Translations under genes and position numbers: made by a program
Notes under the pieces: generated by a model
Database searches by the model: none
What the model saw: only the letters and a program-made list of their open reading frames with translations
What the model was told of the DNA's origin: nothing
Shown here: positions 43,362-58,300 of the stretch, piece by piece
Position numbering within the stretch: position 1 is the stretch's first letter
Layout: every line of letters starts with the position of its first letter
Assembly: GCA_028829895.1 (NCBI GenBank)
Contig: CM054179.1
Coordinates: 52,215,391-52,279,390 of the forward strand
DNA from: Sinotaia quadrata
Taxonomy: Eukaryota > Mollusca > Gastropoda > Architaenioglossa > Viviparidae
Length of the DNA: 64,000 nucleotides
Direction: 5' to 3'

Positions 43362-46300
43362 GTATACACTAGTTCTAGCCATATATAACTATCAACTAAA
43401 ATCGCGATCAATCCATGCGCATTTCGAAGTGGCATCCTAAATGGGTAAACCAACAAATCAATAGTCTTGCCTATTTTAGTATTTAGTATTTTCACGATAA
43501 ATTTAATTTCTAACAAAGTGTACAAAATTCTCCATTAGCCACTGTAATTATAAATTGACAATTATACACACTGAAATATAAACAAATGTATAGTCATCAT
43601 TTTGCTTAAAAAATAAAATGATGGAGTTATTCATATTGATAATGATATTTAAATAAAATACTTTTTTCCCAGTGGTAATTGGTATCAAACTTGTGTGTCT
43701 GATAGTATTCAGATTTAATTAATAATGTAAATAAACTGTCATTTTAACTCTACTAGTACTACTAAGAACTACTTACTACCGATCTAAGAAATGAGAGCAA
43801 ACAGTTGTAGACTTGTACATATGTTTTTTACACAGATTTTATTTGCAAAACTTTATTAAAACTTTGCAGGTTTGTCATTGCATATATTTAATATTGCCTT
43901 TTTAAAATATATTTAGTAAATCAATTATATGTTTTGAAATACTGAATGATAAAAATTCTTTAGTGACAAGTATGCCAGACCTATACTCAGTATAGTGTAA
44001 TTGTATAAACATCTATATACAGTAAAGAAAATGTTATCCCTTCAGCAGATGTTGCTGAATGAAATTTTATAGAAGAAATTATATTTTTGTTCTGTTAGCC
44101 AGAGCATTATATATTTGTCACTTTTTGTCAGTGCCAAATTTATTACAGAAGAATCTTGATTGAGGTCATTGGGACTGAAGTCACTTTGATTTACCAGAAA
44201 GCTTGGACTATGCCAAATATAAACGCTTGCACACACACACACACATTTATGGTTTTATTTGTTTTAGCATAAATGTTGAATATATTTCCTCAGACATTAT
44301 TGAAGAATCTTTAGACTTGTTTGTTTTTGAATTGCAATAGCTTCTTTGGAGCATAATCATGCTATATTTATGCATCCACATAAAGAAATTACTACACCTA
44401 AATAAATAATTCTTATAAACAAGTAAAAGATAGGTACTTATACAAAATGATCAGCGTGTTTCATTTGAATGAAAATGCCCTGACTGTATCAACTATCACG
44501 TGAATTACCTCACATTAAAAATTTAAATGGAGCTTCACACTAGCATGACTCAAACTATCGAAACTCTACAATATTCAGAAAGGCTGCTTAAAAATATTGT
44601 GGTAATAAATTAATATAAGTTTTTATAACCCTCTTCTATCTTCATTTGAAATTGAATTGCAGAGGAATGCAGATAAATAATAGGAAAGTTGGGGAATTGC
44701 TGCCTGCAGTCAAAACAGTGCAGGGTGTTTTAGAGGTAAAGTAAGGTATTTTAAATGTAAAGAAAAGTGTTTTAGATGTCAAATATTGTGTTATTAATTA
44801 AATAAATATTAATAATTTAATGTAATATTCTAATTTTGCAGGTAAATCCCTCTCTTTAACAGTTCTAAATAATAAACGTATATTATCAGATTTGTCTTTT
44901 GAAAATCAAACTCAATTTTAGTTTTCTTTGCATAATTTCTGGACTGAAAGCACAGCTTATAATAATATAGCAATTAGCATTGAGCCATTTTTTCTTGTTT
45001 GACCTTTTTTGGTTTCTTATCAAGATAGTGATGCTAGTTATTCCATGTTGCTATTTGCCTGATTGCCTTATGGAAAGTATAGAACAGTGGCATTTAGACT
45101 TTCCATGTCACTATTTGTCTTATGGAAAGCATGGAACATTTGCATTGAGCCATTCACTGATTCAGTGCCACTATTTGTCTGATTGCCTTAAGGAACACAT
45201 GGAACAGTGACATTTAGTCATTCTGTATCACTGTTTGCCTGATTTACTTGAGGAATGCATGGTACGGTGGTATAATTGCTTTGTGAACAGCATAGCACAG
45301 TGTTATTAATCATTCTGTCATTATTTGATTGATTACCTTTGGCAGTTTCTAAGTAAAAGTTGCAGTTAAATGCTGTGTCAAGAACTTTGATTTATTGAGC
45401 TTTTTAACACCCAAATATTGTTTTCTGCATTTTATCTTGGTTCTTGCTCTAGTTTTTAGTTCTACTCCACACATTAGCCTTATAATGGTTGCTAATGATG
45501 AAATTTAAGGTTAAAAAAAAAGTAAATTAGTTTTTGCTTTTCACCTGCTCTTAACCTACAGAAAGAGCATTAAAAATAAAAAAGTTGATAACACTTTATA
45601 ACATTTTTTGTATTTATACTACATGATGCTACAGCTGCAAAATTATTTATATATTATTCATCTATTTTATTTTATTTTTTAAAGAGTTTTAGGAGAATAT
45701 AGTAATTACTTAGTTTAAAAATATTAGTTTCAAATTTAATTCTGTTAGGAATGCATCAAGAAACTGAAGCCAGCTAACGAGGTAAAAATCAAGACATCTA
45801 GCAGGACTGACAGCAGCGTGCATGCACTCTGCAATTCTGTTCACCTTGATTTGGTCCACAGGTACAGATTGCTTAAATTTTGACTGATGAAATTTATTTT
45901 TAAGGTATTTTGTTTCATATGAATTTTTATTAGGAAAGAAAGGGTTTGTTTAAAAGTTTAGTTTTAAATTAACTTTTAAATTTAAAAATGTTGCCAGTTT
46001 TAGTTCTGATTGTTTTGCAAGTCTGTGACTCAGGTAAATTATGTTAGCTTGGAAACATCCACGCACACTCACAAAGTCACATGCATGTTTGTTTTTCATA
46101 TTTGGTATAATTTTGTTCAGAAAAGTTTAATATTTCTTAAGAAAAAACAGTAAAAATCAGCATGATTCTTATGGATTTTGTCCTTTGTTTGCTTTTGGCA
46201 TTTGAAATGTCTATAACAATTTTTTTAATTTTTGTTTTTAATAAGGCAGCATATTCTTTCTGTAAATTTAAAATTACTCCATTACTCTACCTTGATAGGT

Positions 46301-49300
46301 ATTAAAATATGGGTTGCCATATATTACCTAGCAATTGTAATTGGGAAAACTGCATATATGTAAAGGAATTATTTTTTTCTGCTCAGAATATATGCATATC
46401 TCATTTCTTGCACCAACTAACTTTGAAAAATAAAAATTTATGTGGGACAGGGACAAAACTACTAAATGCCACAAAATATTCTCAAAATTGTAAACCCTTT
46501 CATAAATGTTAAATCATATGTTGAAAAAATGCATACATCTATGAAATCAGCACTTTTTAAATATGAGATGTGGATCATTGGTTTATAATTGTAACTTTTA
46601 GTTATAATATTTAGATAGTAAAGTAATAGTATGTCATAAGTTATAGTTAATGTCACGTCAAATGGGGGGTAATCAGATTTATTTTTTTTTAGTATTTCAT
46701 TATCTCCCTTTGACCTTGCGTGATGAGTTAGTCCCTTTGTGCATATGTATTATGTAGCAAATGAGTGGTGCGATACAATCATTGTCTGTGTGTTTGCCTG
46801 TGTGCCTGTTTATTTTGTGCTTTCAGCACTTTAATTTGACTTACTTGTTTATTTATTTATGTTAGGGTTAGATAAATAAGTTATAAATGGATAGATGATA
46901 TATTTAATCTTTAAATGTTTCTTAAAGTAATTTAGAGAGGGACTATTTTCTGTGAATGCACCTAGTAGTGATTGCACCAATCAGCAATAGGATAGTCATA
47001 AATTCATGTGTGAGTTCTTCTAGAAGGCCATGGAAGGTGTTGGTAACATAAAATGACTTTGGAGACATTATATTCTCCAGTGTACATACACGCGGGCTTT
47101 TTACAGGAAGAAGTATTAGAATTTTATGACTATTTTTTTTCTAAACATTGGGGCACTAGGATTTTATCCCCAGTTTTCCATAATTGGGAATTTATCCACA
47201 GAATATCTTCAACTCCGCACAAATTATAATGTACCAAGGTCTTATCAAGAGATAGGGACGATTAAATTTGGTGCCACAGAAACGACATTTCTACGTACAC
47301 TCAACCACACGACTTCAATCTCTGTGTTATTCAGCTAAAAGATAGTCTACACTGATGGGGGGGGGGGGGACCTAGACACTTAGATCTTCACCAGGTGTCG
47401 GTGATTTGCATTTTTAGTTCAGTTTCAATGTGCGTCATGTGGTATTTATCTACATTGATTCACGATCCCATTCATCAATGTGGCCGTGCCTGATTCTCCA
47501 TAACTAATGTGTTGTGCCAGCGTAACTACTGTGTTGTGAAGGTGCCCCAGCAGCTTTCTGTTCCCATGAGTGGATCCATTGTTCAGTGGCCAGTTATTCG
47601 GGTGTGCATCTTGTGACTCTTCGTGTTATGCCAGAGTGTCGGCAACTATGTAACTGTGTTCTTTTTGCCAGTGTGTTGGCAAGTGTGACTTGACCATTTC
47701 ATTGTTCAATCAGACGTGTGTTCCTGCAAGAGTTATTTTCCCCACAAGAATATCGTGGTGTCTGTATGTGAGAATGGTTATTTTTTTCATCCTGCCATTT
47801 GAGTAATCTTGGCATCGCGGCTGCTGATCTGCCTCCCCCCCCCCACTCATCGAGGAGGAAAGAGAGAGGCCAGCCACAATCAGCACTGCCTGTGACAATG
47901 GTTTGATGTTGAGATTATCGTGATTTGCCTAACAAAATGATCATAAAATTATGATGTTGAAGGAATATCTAACTGTTTAATTCTAAGAATGTCTTTATTG
48001 GTTCTTTTATATATAATCATTATCAGTTATAAAATAGTTATCATTTTACCAATTTTTTCAATCCTTTTATTGGGCAGGAATCATCCGCTGGAGTTTGATC
48101 CCAAAATAATCACCTCTTGCCTAAATCGTATTTTAAGAAAAATGAATGAAAATATCAGGTATGTTTCTTTAATTTGTATGTGTTTGTGTGCATGCATTCA
48201 TTTATGGTAGGTAGTCCCACTAATTTTTTTAAAGTTAATATTGTACATATCTTTTATGCTAAAGCTGTGTGTGACCTGATAAAATAGGGTTGTGTACAAA
48301 AATTATAATAATAGCTATAATACTTTATGAAGTATCATTAATTTAGTGTCATCATTTACACTCACCATTTTAGATGTAGATGTTTAGATGTAACAGAGTG
48401 ATTTTTTTTAAAAAAGTAGATTACAAGTAAAATATAAATCACATCATAAAACAGTTCAACTTCAACAATTCTAATTAACATAATCAAGAAAACAAGAAAA
48501 ATACACATAAAATGCAAAATTGACATTAAAGTTTATTATAAATTGCCAAGGGAAACTTGTTTTTGTTTAATAAAATTTCTTGCAGAAATATCCAGGAATA
48601 TCCATGGCAACATAGCCTTTGCAGCTTATGAACCTCTGGAATGGATATTGTTAAATCATTTGCCTTGCAGTTAATGTCTATTTTCCCCCAAAGGCATTGC
48701 AACAAAAGAAAATATTTAAATGGTCACATCTCTGAAACTATATATAACACAGTTTTTATATGCATTAACTATAGAAATGATCAGCAGGGTGTTATCCATT
48801 TAAAGATCTGAAAAGTTATGTATAACTTTTTATTTGTTTTAACATTTTCACAATACATACTTTCTTATTTAAAAAATCTTACTCATTATCTTAATCTGAA
48901 CTGTATACTCAGTTTAAAAGCATTCCATTATGTAATTTTTATGTATACAAAAGATGTTTAACATATATGCTATTTATTACAAATTATAATAAAATAATAA
49001 ACAAAATATATATTTTTATTTTGAAGGTTTTGTGACAATGTATATTAAAATCTTAAAGTTAAAACAGTTGTCTACCCTTGTGTAGATGAATTAAATACCA
49101 GTGACTGGATATTTAATAAAATGACATTGTACAATATAAGTTTGAAGATCTTTCTTGAAACTTTAATTCAAAAATAAATCAAGATTCATTTACCCATATG
49201 ACTGTGAAACACATGAAAGAAGAGCATTGTAATTTTTGCGCATTTTATTGATTCTGTAAAACCAACAGCTGTTCAAAAATCACATGCAAGCAATAGTAAA

Positions 49301-52300
49301 TCATGTTAATGCCATACTTATCACAGAATGATGTTAAAAAGATGCTGGTCATAACCTTGTGAACACATCATGACAGGTGTGGAACGCCGTCACCAAATTT
49401 AAGGAAAAAATACTTCCCTGCAAAGACTGAAATTTCTTCTAAAGGTTTTTTTTTCAAGTCACAACAGATCCAGTTGTGCTGTGTCAGGTTGTAGTCTGCC
49501 TCTTCCCACATCCAAGAGGTGTGAAGACAGAAGTGCATACTGCTTGTCAGCTTGTCAGAAAACATCCCACCACATTTTCAATAAAAAAATAAAATATACA
49601 AGAAACACTAACATTCCTATTAAAAAAATCAGCAAATTGCATACTTTAATTAACCTACTACTATTAATAATTAAATAATGTGAAAACAAAACTATATGCT
49701 ACTCATCAGCTAGTTTTCATTTTTTTAAATAAAATATACAATAATTATTAAATATACTCTAAACATTAAACAGAATAACTTTGCAATTTAATGAACTTTC
49801 TGTCTTTAATAATTAAATAATATAATATAAAAATCCTCATGCTAGCTTATTTTGTATTTATGTACCAATAAAGAAATTAAGTTCATGAAACCAGACCAGC
49901 AAAATAAAAGCAGGAGCTAAAAATAAATAAAAAAATAAATAAATTTAAAAAATGAAGATGAAAAAATATACAAACAACTTGAAAAAATATTAGAAACATA
50001 TGTGCAAAAGGACACATAAACACTGAAAAAAATATCTTAATGTTATAGTAAATCCATTGCTTGAAATAAACATTTCACAGTCTCAAGTTTTTTTGCTGTT
50101 TTCTATTTTTGCATTGAGAATCATCTATTCTTGTTTACATTTTTTGATGTTTTAATACTGTTTTTCTAAATGATAAAATTACCATTCAGTAAATAAAATA
50201 ACACTTACACATATATATACAAACTGTGATTTCAAAATTGTATTGCACTAAAAATAGCAATCAAACTTCCACAACAGAGTGATGCAAAGACTGACCTATT
50301 TTCGAACTACATAGGAAAAAAATCAATAACTCTGCTTTTAAAAAATAGAGATGTAATTACAGAAGAATAATCACAGAGTAAAATAATCAGTAATAAATGC
50401 TTGCAGAAAGATCTTTCCAATTAAAGGTTTCAGCAATTTGTATATGACAGAATATCAGGGGTAGAATCACTATGTGTTCTCAAGTATGGAAGTCATGAAT
50501 GACAGTAAGTGTACTTCGATGTTTACTGTTTTCAGACATTTCATACATCAGTAGTGTGGACTAGCATATCATTGGAAAGAAATTGATGTATGATAAAATA
50601 TTTCATCCAAACAATGTATCATGAACTGTTTACTTAAAAAATTATTTGGTTATTTGCAATACATAAAAGTTGAAAAAATATGAATGTAGAAAGTTATTTG
50701 TCCTCTGTTTAATGGACCAATCAGATGTTAATAATAATAGTTGCTGGGCTAAAATGTTAAAGATTTACTGTGCCAAAATGTAAAAGATATGCTGCACCAA
50801 AAAGTATAATCACATTCTTGGCTGAAATGTAAACATGATGCAAAGACAAAATGTAAATAGATGTTAGATCAGAATGTAAATGTAATGCAAGTATATAATG
50901 TAAATAGATGTTAGGTCAAAATATAAACATGTCAGATCAAAATATAAATGGGTAGGCCAAAATATAAACATGTCAGATCAAAATATAAATGGGTAGGCCA
51001 AAATGTGAACAGATGTCAGATCAAAATGTAAATGGTAGGCCAAAATGTGAGCAGATGCAAGGCCAAATGGTTAATAGATGTTAGGTCAAAATGTAAGCAG
51101 CTATTTGGCAAAAAAAAAGTATTTGGATGTTAGGCCCAACTGTAAATAGATTCTAGATCAAAATATAAAGAGTTTCTAGATTAGATAATGTTAACAGTTT
51201 CTATGTCAAAATACTAACAGATTCTAAATCAGAATGTTGACAGATTATAAGCCAAAATGTGATGTGAACAAATACTATGTCACCTGTAAACAGAATGTTG
51301 TTGTATTCTGATCACAACAGTCAATATCACATGACATTATTCTTTGTTATACTTATATCTTTATTTTTATGTTCAACTGTGAACGATAAACACTCTTTGT
51401 ATAATCCTTTTGCATGTTCACCTACTATGAAGACTAAAATGTCTTTCACTCTGGAAATGAATCGAAATGTTAGGAATTGTTTCATGATTAGAGAGTTTAA
51501 TCTAGATATTTCTGCATACTTAATACATCTGTATTATAAACAGTTTTTAGTATTTTTTTGTTGTTGTTTAATTCTGTCCAACTACGTTTTTTTATGGACT
51601 CTCATTTTCTTTTCTAACATGATCTTATTCCTTTCCATCTTGAGCAAGTACATTGGACAAATTCTGATGCTTAGATTGATTAGCTAATGCCCCAAGTATT
51701 GGCTATTTACTCTGAAGGAACCAGTTGTCAACATCTTTGTATAATTCTAGAAGAGTATTACTGTATATCTTGACTTTGTAATATAATCACATTCTTCCTA
51801 GTGCAGGAGTAATGTTTGTGATGAATTTTTTCAGGATTTTGAACACATTGCATGTTACGGATGACTTTAGCGCCCGAAGAAGAGTGATAGAGAGGAGTTA
51901 TGTTTATCGCCTGGCTGTAATCAAAAACTTGGCACCGTTCCCGGGGACACCTCAGACAGCTTTGGAGTGTGACCGAAGTCACTGTATATAGTATGTTATT
52001 TTGTTAACTTTTTATTCATCCATAAGTGAACTCTGCACCTTTGTGTATACAATTAAATTCAAGAACATTGCCTTCATAAAAAAATATGTTTACAAAGATT
52101 AGTTATCTGACTATGTTGGTGATTACATGATCTGTTGTTTTAAAAATTAAGTTTAGTTGTTTGAAGCTACAACTTCATAGTTGAAAGTACATGTATTTCT
52201 AAAAATTGTTTATTATTAAATTCCATGAATGTTTAATTTGAAGTTAAATTGCAAAATCTGACTTGGAAATTGTAGTGAATTGATTTTACTTTTTAATGTT

Positions 52301-55300
52301 TGGACTAAAATTAATTCAGATGATCATAAATAATGATTCCAGTATTTATCTAAAAGAAACTTATTTATTTCCATCATCCACCCAGCTATGAATAGATTGT
52401 GAAGCCAGGTCAGAGTACAAGATTCTGATATGTATATGGGAAGGGTGGATGTAAGTGTGTACAGAGCGGTGTGTGCGTAGCGCTTGTTTTGCCGAACAGA
52501 AAGTAGGTCATCGGCCGATAGTTTGGATCGCGCGGCACGGTCTGCTATATAATGTGTATGGCTGTGCCATTGTGTACGTGTTTAACCGCCACTTATCATA
52601 TTATATATTTATTTAATAAAGTTGATGTTTATGTATTCTAATAGTTAGTGGGGTGTAGTTTATATTTATATAATTGTGTAAGTTAGTTTATATTGTTTTT
52701 AAGTGTATTTTATGATTTATTTATGTACATGGTTTTCCCCTGGCACATGAATATAGTTAATTATTTTATTTTATAATTCATTTTGTGAATTATATTGTAA
52801 GGAAGTGTTGTATTTAAAGAGTATTTAGTGTACTACTTTTTGATAGTTAAAGTGTTATGTAACTCTAGGTAGTGTAGAAGGAATTTATGTTAGAACGAAA
52901 GTACGTTAACACAGAAGTACCCTTTTAGCATTAGTTTTACCCTCAGTTCCAGAATTGTCTAGTGGAGTCCCCTTTGCTGCCCGGACTTTTTAGATATATT
53001 GTGTGTGAGAGAGTGTGCGAGAGTTCGTCTTTGGTCGCCTTTAGTCGTCTTTGGTTGGTCTTTTGGTGGTCATCTTTTGGAGAGTGGTCTGCGAGTGGTC
53101 AAGAGAGGAGCCTGGTTGGCGGTGTATCGCCTAAATAAAGATCAGATGAAAATGTAAATACGTGTTGCGTGTTCTGCCACTTCTGCTGTGGTTGCTGTAG
53201 CCGTGTCATCCCATTGTCTCATCATCTTCATCGTTTCATCATCTCCTCACATCCTGGGGTGACCCATAATAACAACAACAACACCACACCCCATCACATA
53301 TATAAACATATAATATTTTCTCTCTTCAATCAAATTTTATATACATTATATACATTTTATATATTTGCATAACTGCATCCAACAAGTTAAAGAAATGGGG
53401 CTGAAGAGAGAAAACTTTCTTTTTAAAAGAAAGTTGTCTGTGCTTTGCGAAACTTCACCTCTTCGTCACATAGTGTAAGGTGCACAAAAAGTGACCTCTC
53501 AGTACTGCACAGCCGGGGACAAGTGGTACAACCTTGAGTCAATTAACTTTCTGATTAACGTAAACAGCACAAATACTAAACGTTGATAAAGAAACCAGTG
53601 CAATATACAAATTCAAATATTAGCACAAATCTAACTGTGTATAAAGAAACCAGTGCAATATATAAATTCAAACATTAGCACAAATCTAGCTGTTTATAAA
53701 AGAAACCAGTGCAATATAAAAATTCAAACATTAGCACAAATCTAACTGTTTATAAAGAAACCAATGCAGCATAAAAATTCAAACAACTTTTATTTGCAGT
53801 TATAGACTTCACTAGTCTGAGTCTTGTTCACCTATACTTATTTAAGAACCTAACTTTAACTCGACTATAATTTTTATTATAGTAGTATTTATATATAAAT
53901 TCTTTTGTATTTATATATAAACTGAATGTGTCTGTTGATACTGTAAAATCTATTTCGTTTTTCGCTACTCTCCAATGCAACCAGTAGTCCCAGCCATTGC
54001 TTACATATTACATCACCAATTTATTTGCCATATTGTCTGTTCATTTGTTTATGACTGTCTGGGCATGGCTGGCTTAAAATGAGCCATATATCTATCAGTT
54101 TGTGCTATATTCATACCTAAACTGTAGAATGGGAGAGGAGTGAATGTTTACGAATGTCTGGGCATGCTGGCTAGGATGAGCCATATATCTATCAGTTTGT
54201 GACTATTCATACCTAAACTGTAGGATGAGCCATATGTCTATCAGTTTGTGACTGTATTCATAACTAAACTATAGGACGAGCCATATGTCTATCAGTTTGT
54301 GACTGTCTTCATACCTAAACTGTAGGATGAGCCATATTTCTATCAGTTTGTGACTGTATTCATACCTAAACTGTAGGATGAGCCATATGTCTATCAGTTT
54401 ATGACTGTATTCATACCTAAACTGTAGGATGAGCCATATGTCTATCAGTTTGTGACTGTATTCATACCTAAACTGTAGGATGAGCCATATGTCTATCAGT
54501 TTATGACTGTATTCATACCTAAACTGTAGGATTAGCCATATGTCTATCAGTTTGTGACTATTCATACCTAAACTGTAGGATGGGAGAGGATTGAATGTGG
54601 CACACTGAGCTAGCATTGATAGCTGCATTCATCACAGAGGCCAGAAGCTAGTTGTTTTTTAAGAAGGCAGAATTATTCTGTACCCTCAGGCTACCAATGA
54701 ATACAGCATGTTCCATCACAAACTGGCTAACGAATACAGCATGCTATCTGTCTCAAAATCTTAATGAAGGCAGCTTGGTTTCAGCAATTAAAAATATAGT
54801 GGGATTTAAAAACATGAAAACACTTAAAAATGTAATTGTTTTGGAGAGTGTTTTTATTAATTACATTGATTAATGATAATTTGTGGTATTAGATACAGTA
54901 TTTATATATGCACCTCAACAGATTTAATAATCAAAACTTTAAACACATTTTTCTCAATACAGCACTCCTTTTGATTTAGAGAAGTTCTTGAAGGCAGCAG
55001 AAGTTTTGTCAGGCAAACATAATTTCTTGTCTTTTACAACAAAAAAAGCTACCTTAGAACCAGACTTTAACGAAACCAAGCCAATCAAGAACATCTCTAT
55101 TCACATACAGAGAGGTAGTTCATACATGGAGGAACACCAGGATTGTGTACAAGGTCACTTTGAATTCTGGGAAGTGCATTTTCAGACCCGTTCATTTTTG
55201 AATAAACAGGTATTGCTTAGCAGAGTTAATGGTTAAATCATACTTTTTAAGGCATTATAAATTTTTATCCATAAAAGTTATTTAAATCTTTTGTGCTGGT

Positions 55301-58300
55301 AGCATTTAATGTTTAATATAAAAAAGAATTACATTTGGAAAACAGCATTTGATATGTTTAACATGAAGAGTTACATTTGGAAAATAACATTTGATATGTT
55401 TAACATAAAGAGTTACATTTGGAAAATAGCATTTGATATGTTTAACATGAAGAGTTACATTTGGAAAATAGCATTTGATATGTTTAACATATGTTATTAA
55501 TCAAATTTTCTATGGAGAAGTGAATTTTCTTTTAACTGTTATTATGTACATGTACTTACGTTCATCTAACTGTAGTGCACAGGTGATTTTCTCTTCTATG
55601 TTCATTTTCAATCAGTTAATAAAAATAATAATTTAAATTTAAAAAATAATTTTTACAAATTCATAATTAATTTTGAAAAGAAAATCAGTAATTAGCTTTC
55701 TAATGATGTTTGTGACATTTATAATCTAAATTATTAGTTTAAAACTGCACAGACTTTTGGGACACCCTGTATACAACTAAGATTACTGTAATTATATGTT
55801 TCAAACTAAAAACCTTTTGAAACACATGTATTTTTTATTTTACTGAATGTGTAAATAATTAAATTAATAGTGCAGATCTTTAATAAAAAGCTACTTGAGT
55901 AAGATATTGATTCGTGAACTCAGACCTGACAAATATGTCTACTCTTGAATTAGTGCAGCAGTAAAGATCAGAAGTGCCAGTATCTAACAAATGAAGATAA
56001 TGTATTTTAAATCCAAAGCTTTGTCATTTTTTATTTCCTTCACCTATTTTCACATTTTATTTTAAGAACCCATTTCTTGTAAAATTTTCATCACCTACTT
56101 TATCTGTGTTCTTCATTCAAAAACCGTTTAGTATTGTTTATGCCTTCATAGTTGATCACTTGTAGTAATTTCCTGACCATTTCCATGCTTTAAATTCATA
56201 CATAGCTTTAAAATGGCTTCTTACAGTAAAATGAGTCAAATTCATTTGTTGAATTATGCAGTATAGAAAGAGCTTGCTTATCTTGTGCTGTTCTACTTGC
56301 ATAGGCCATGTTTATTCTCCAGCTTGCTTATCTTGTGTTGTCCTACTTGCATAGGCCATGTTTATTCTCTAGCTTGCTTATCTTGTGCTGTCCTACTTGC
56401 ATAGGCCATGTTTATTCTCCAGCTTGTTATGTAATACTTCTGAAATGTGTGCAGACGCAAGAGATTTATTAAAACACTTCTGTTTGTTTTGTCAAATTCA
56501 AATATGATCACAGTTTTCATTCAGAAATCTTATTATATCATTTATTCTTAAAGGTGAATTTATTTAAATCCTGATTTAAGTCTGATCTACAGTTTGTCAT
56601 GTACAAGAGTTCTAGGAGATTGAATCAGTGTATAGAAAATAGATCAAAATAATGAATGATCTCCTGAAAAGTACTCATTTGTGTGCACAACCTTCACAAT
56701 TAAAAATAAAAGTAAGCGGTGTTATTTTATTACTAGTGATGTTAGCTTTGTTGATAGTTATTTCTTAATTTACAGGGAAATTAAGGAAAATCCTTTTCTG
56801 GTGGTTAAATATAGAATATTTATAGTAACAATACAACCTGAGAGAAACTGTGCTAAATTCTACAAAATCTCTATTAATGGGATATCCGTTTGTAGCATAT
56901 GAGTAAGTAACTGCTTAATTTCCAAAGCTTTCACTCAAAGTACCATTTTATATTAAAATCTGATCACCCTTGCTTATTTGTTTTATTTCTGAATTTAGTT
57001 CTACAGTCAGTAGGTTAATCACAGATCTGACAGTCAGGTTAATCACAATATTTTTTAATTACATGTATATGTCATATATTTTATAACAAATAATAAATAA
57101 AAATAGTTTTATTGAAATCATGCTTATTTACAATTCTGTTTATTATAATTGTAAAATTATTTTACATCAAACAAGAAATAAATTTGCTTAAATATGATGC
57201 ATGTTAACTTTATGGATAGACCTTCTTACTGTTAATAGCATCTATACATAGGCACTCAGTCTAATTTCATTGTATAAGATAGACTATTCACTAGTAACAT
57301 CTGTGCAAAGTACATAAATGTGTAGCTTTAGATAAACTGGCTTATTTTTTGCCAATTCTTTATGTTGATCACACACACACACACACACACACACACATCT
57401 TTCTTGTCAGTTAAAAGTAATAGGACATCAATATATATGCATCTAGATTTGAGAATTATTGAAAACAAAGAAACGTAAAAAGTAAATGCTGTACTTTAAA
57501 AAAAAAATCTGGTATGATGTTATGTTGTAAAGTCATTCTCAGTAGATATGGAGTTTCATGCTATAGCATATTTTCAAATAAAATGGTTTTACAGATTCGA
57601 CGCATGATGGGAGGTATGTTAGGAGTAGCACAGGGCCGACTAACTCTCAAAGATTTACAACAATTTCTTGATATTCCAAGCTTGGACAATACTGGAAGAA
57701 TAAATACTCTACCTGCACAGGGCCTATTCTTAAAATGGGTGCGCTATTCAAAGGAAGGTAAAGTTGGGGAATTGATTGATAAATGGAGATGTATCAAAAA
57801 TGTTTCACGATTTTTGAAATATTTTGTTCATCTTCCTTTGCAAGCTGGTCAATCCAGTAAGCCATCATCATAATGTAAGGGCAGGCAGTTGTATAAATAA
57901 TTGTAGCTTACATTGGCAGTCATTATAGTCATTGTTTAGAGTCATGGTTATGGAATGTAGACACATATTAATAGTGTTTAATTATGTATATTTAAATCAG
58001 TTTTTCTCACTATTCTATTCAAATAAAACATTTGCTAAAAGTCCATTTTCTACCAATATCTTGAACTATTTCTTAGGAAATTATATTTATTCAATAAATT
58101 TACCACATTAACCATAGCTTAAACATATATATCTGTTTCTTTCAGATTAGTTGGGTATTTTGATCACGCATCTCTGTTACTGCATAAATGAAAATATGTC
58201 AAAGAAGACTTAAGGTTATATTTAGTTATTTATTCGTTAGTTTCTGCAAAGTTCTCTAGACCCATAGTCCTATAGCAATTGTATATATGAACTTTTGGGC

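Noticed and set aside
51277..51687. 136-codon + strand open frame with hydrophobic stretches
   Set aside because: In a PUSL1 intron; AT-rich Phe/Leu/Ser text, no domain, no phase fit to PUSL1 exons.
54269..54628. 119-codon complementary-strand open frame
   Set aside because: Product of the 51-bp minisatellite.
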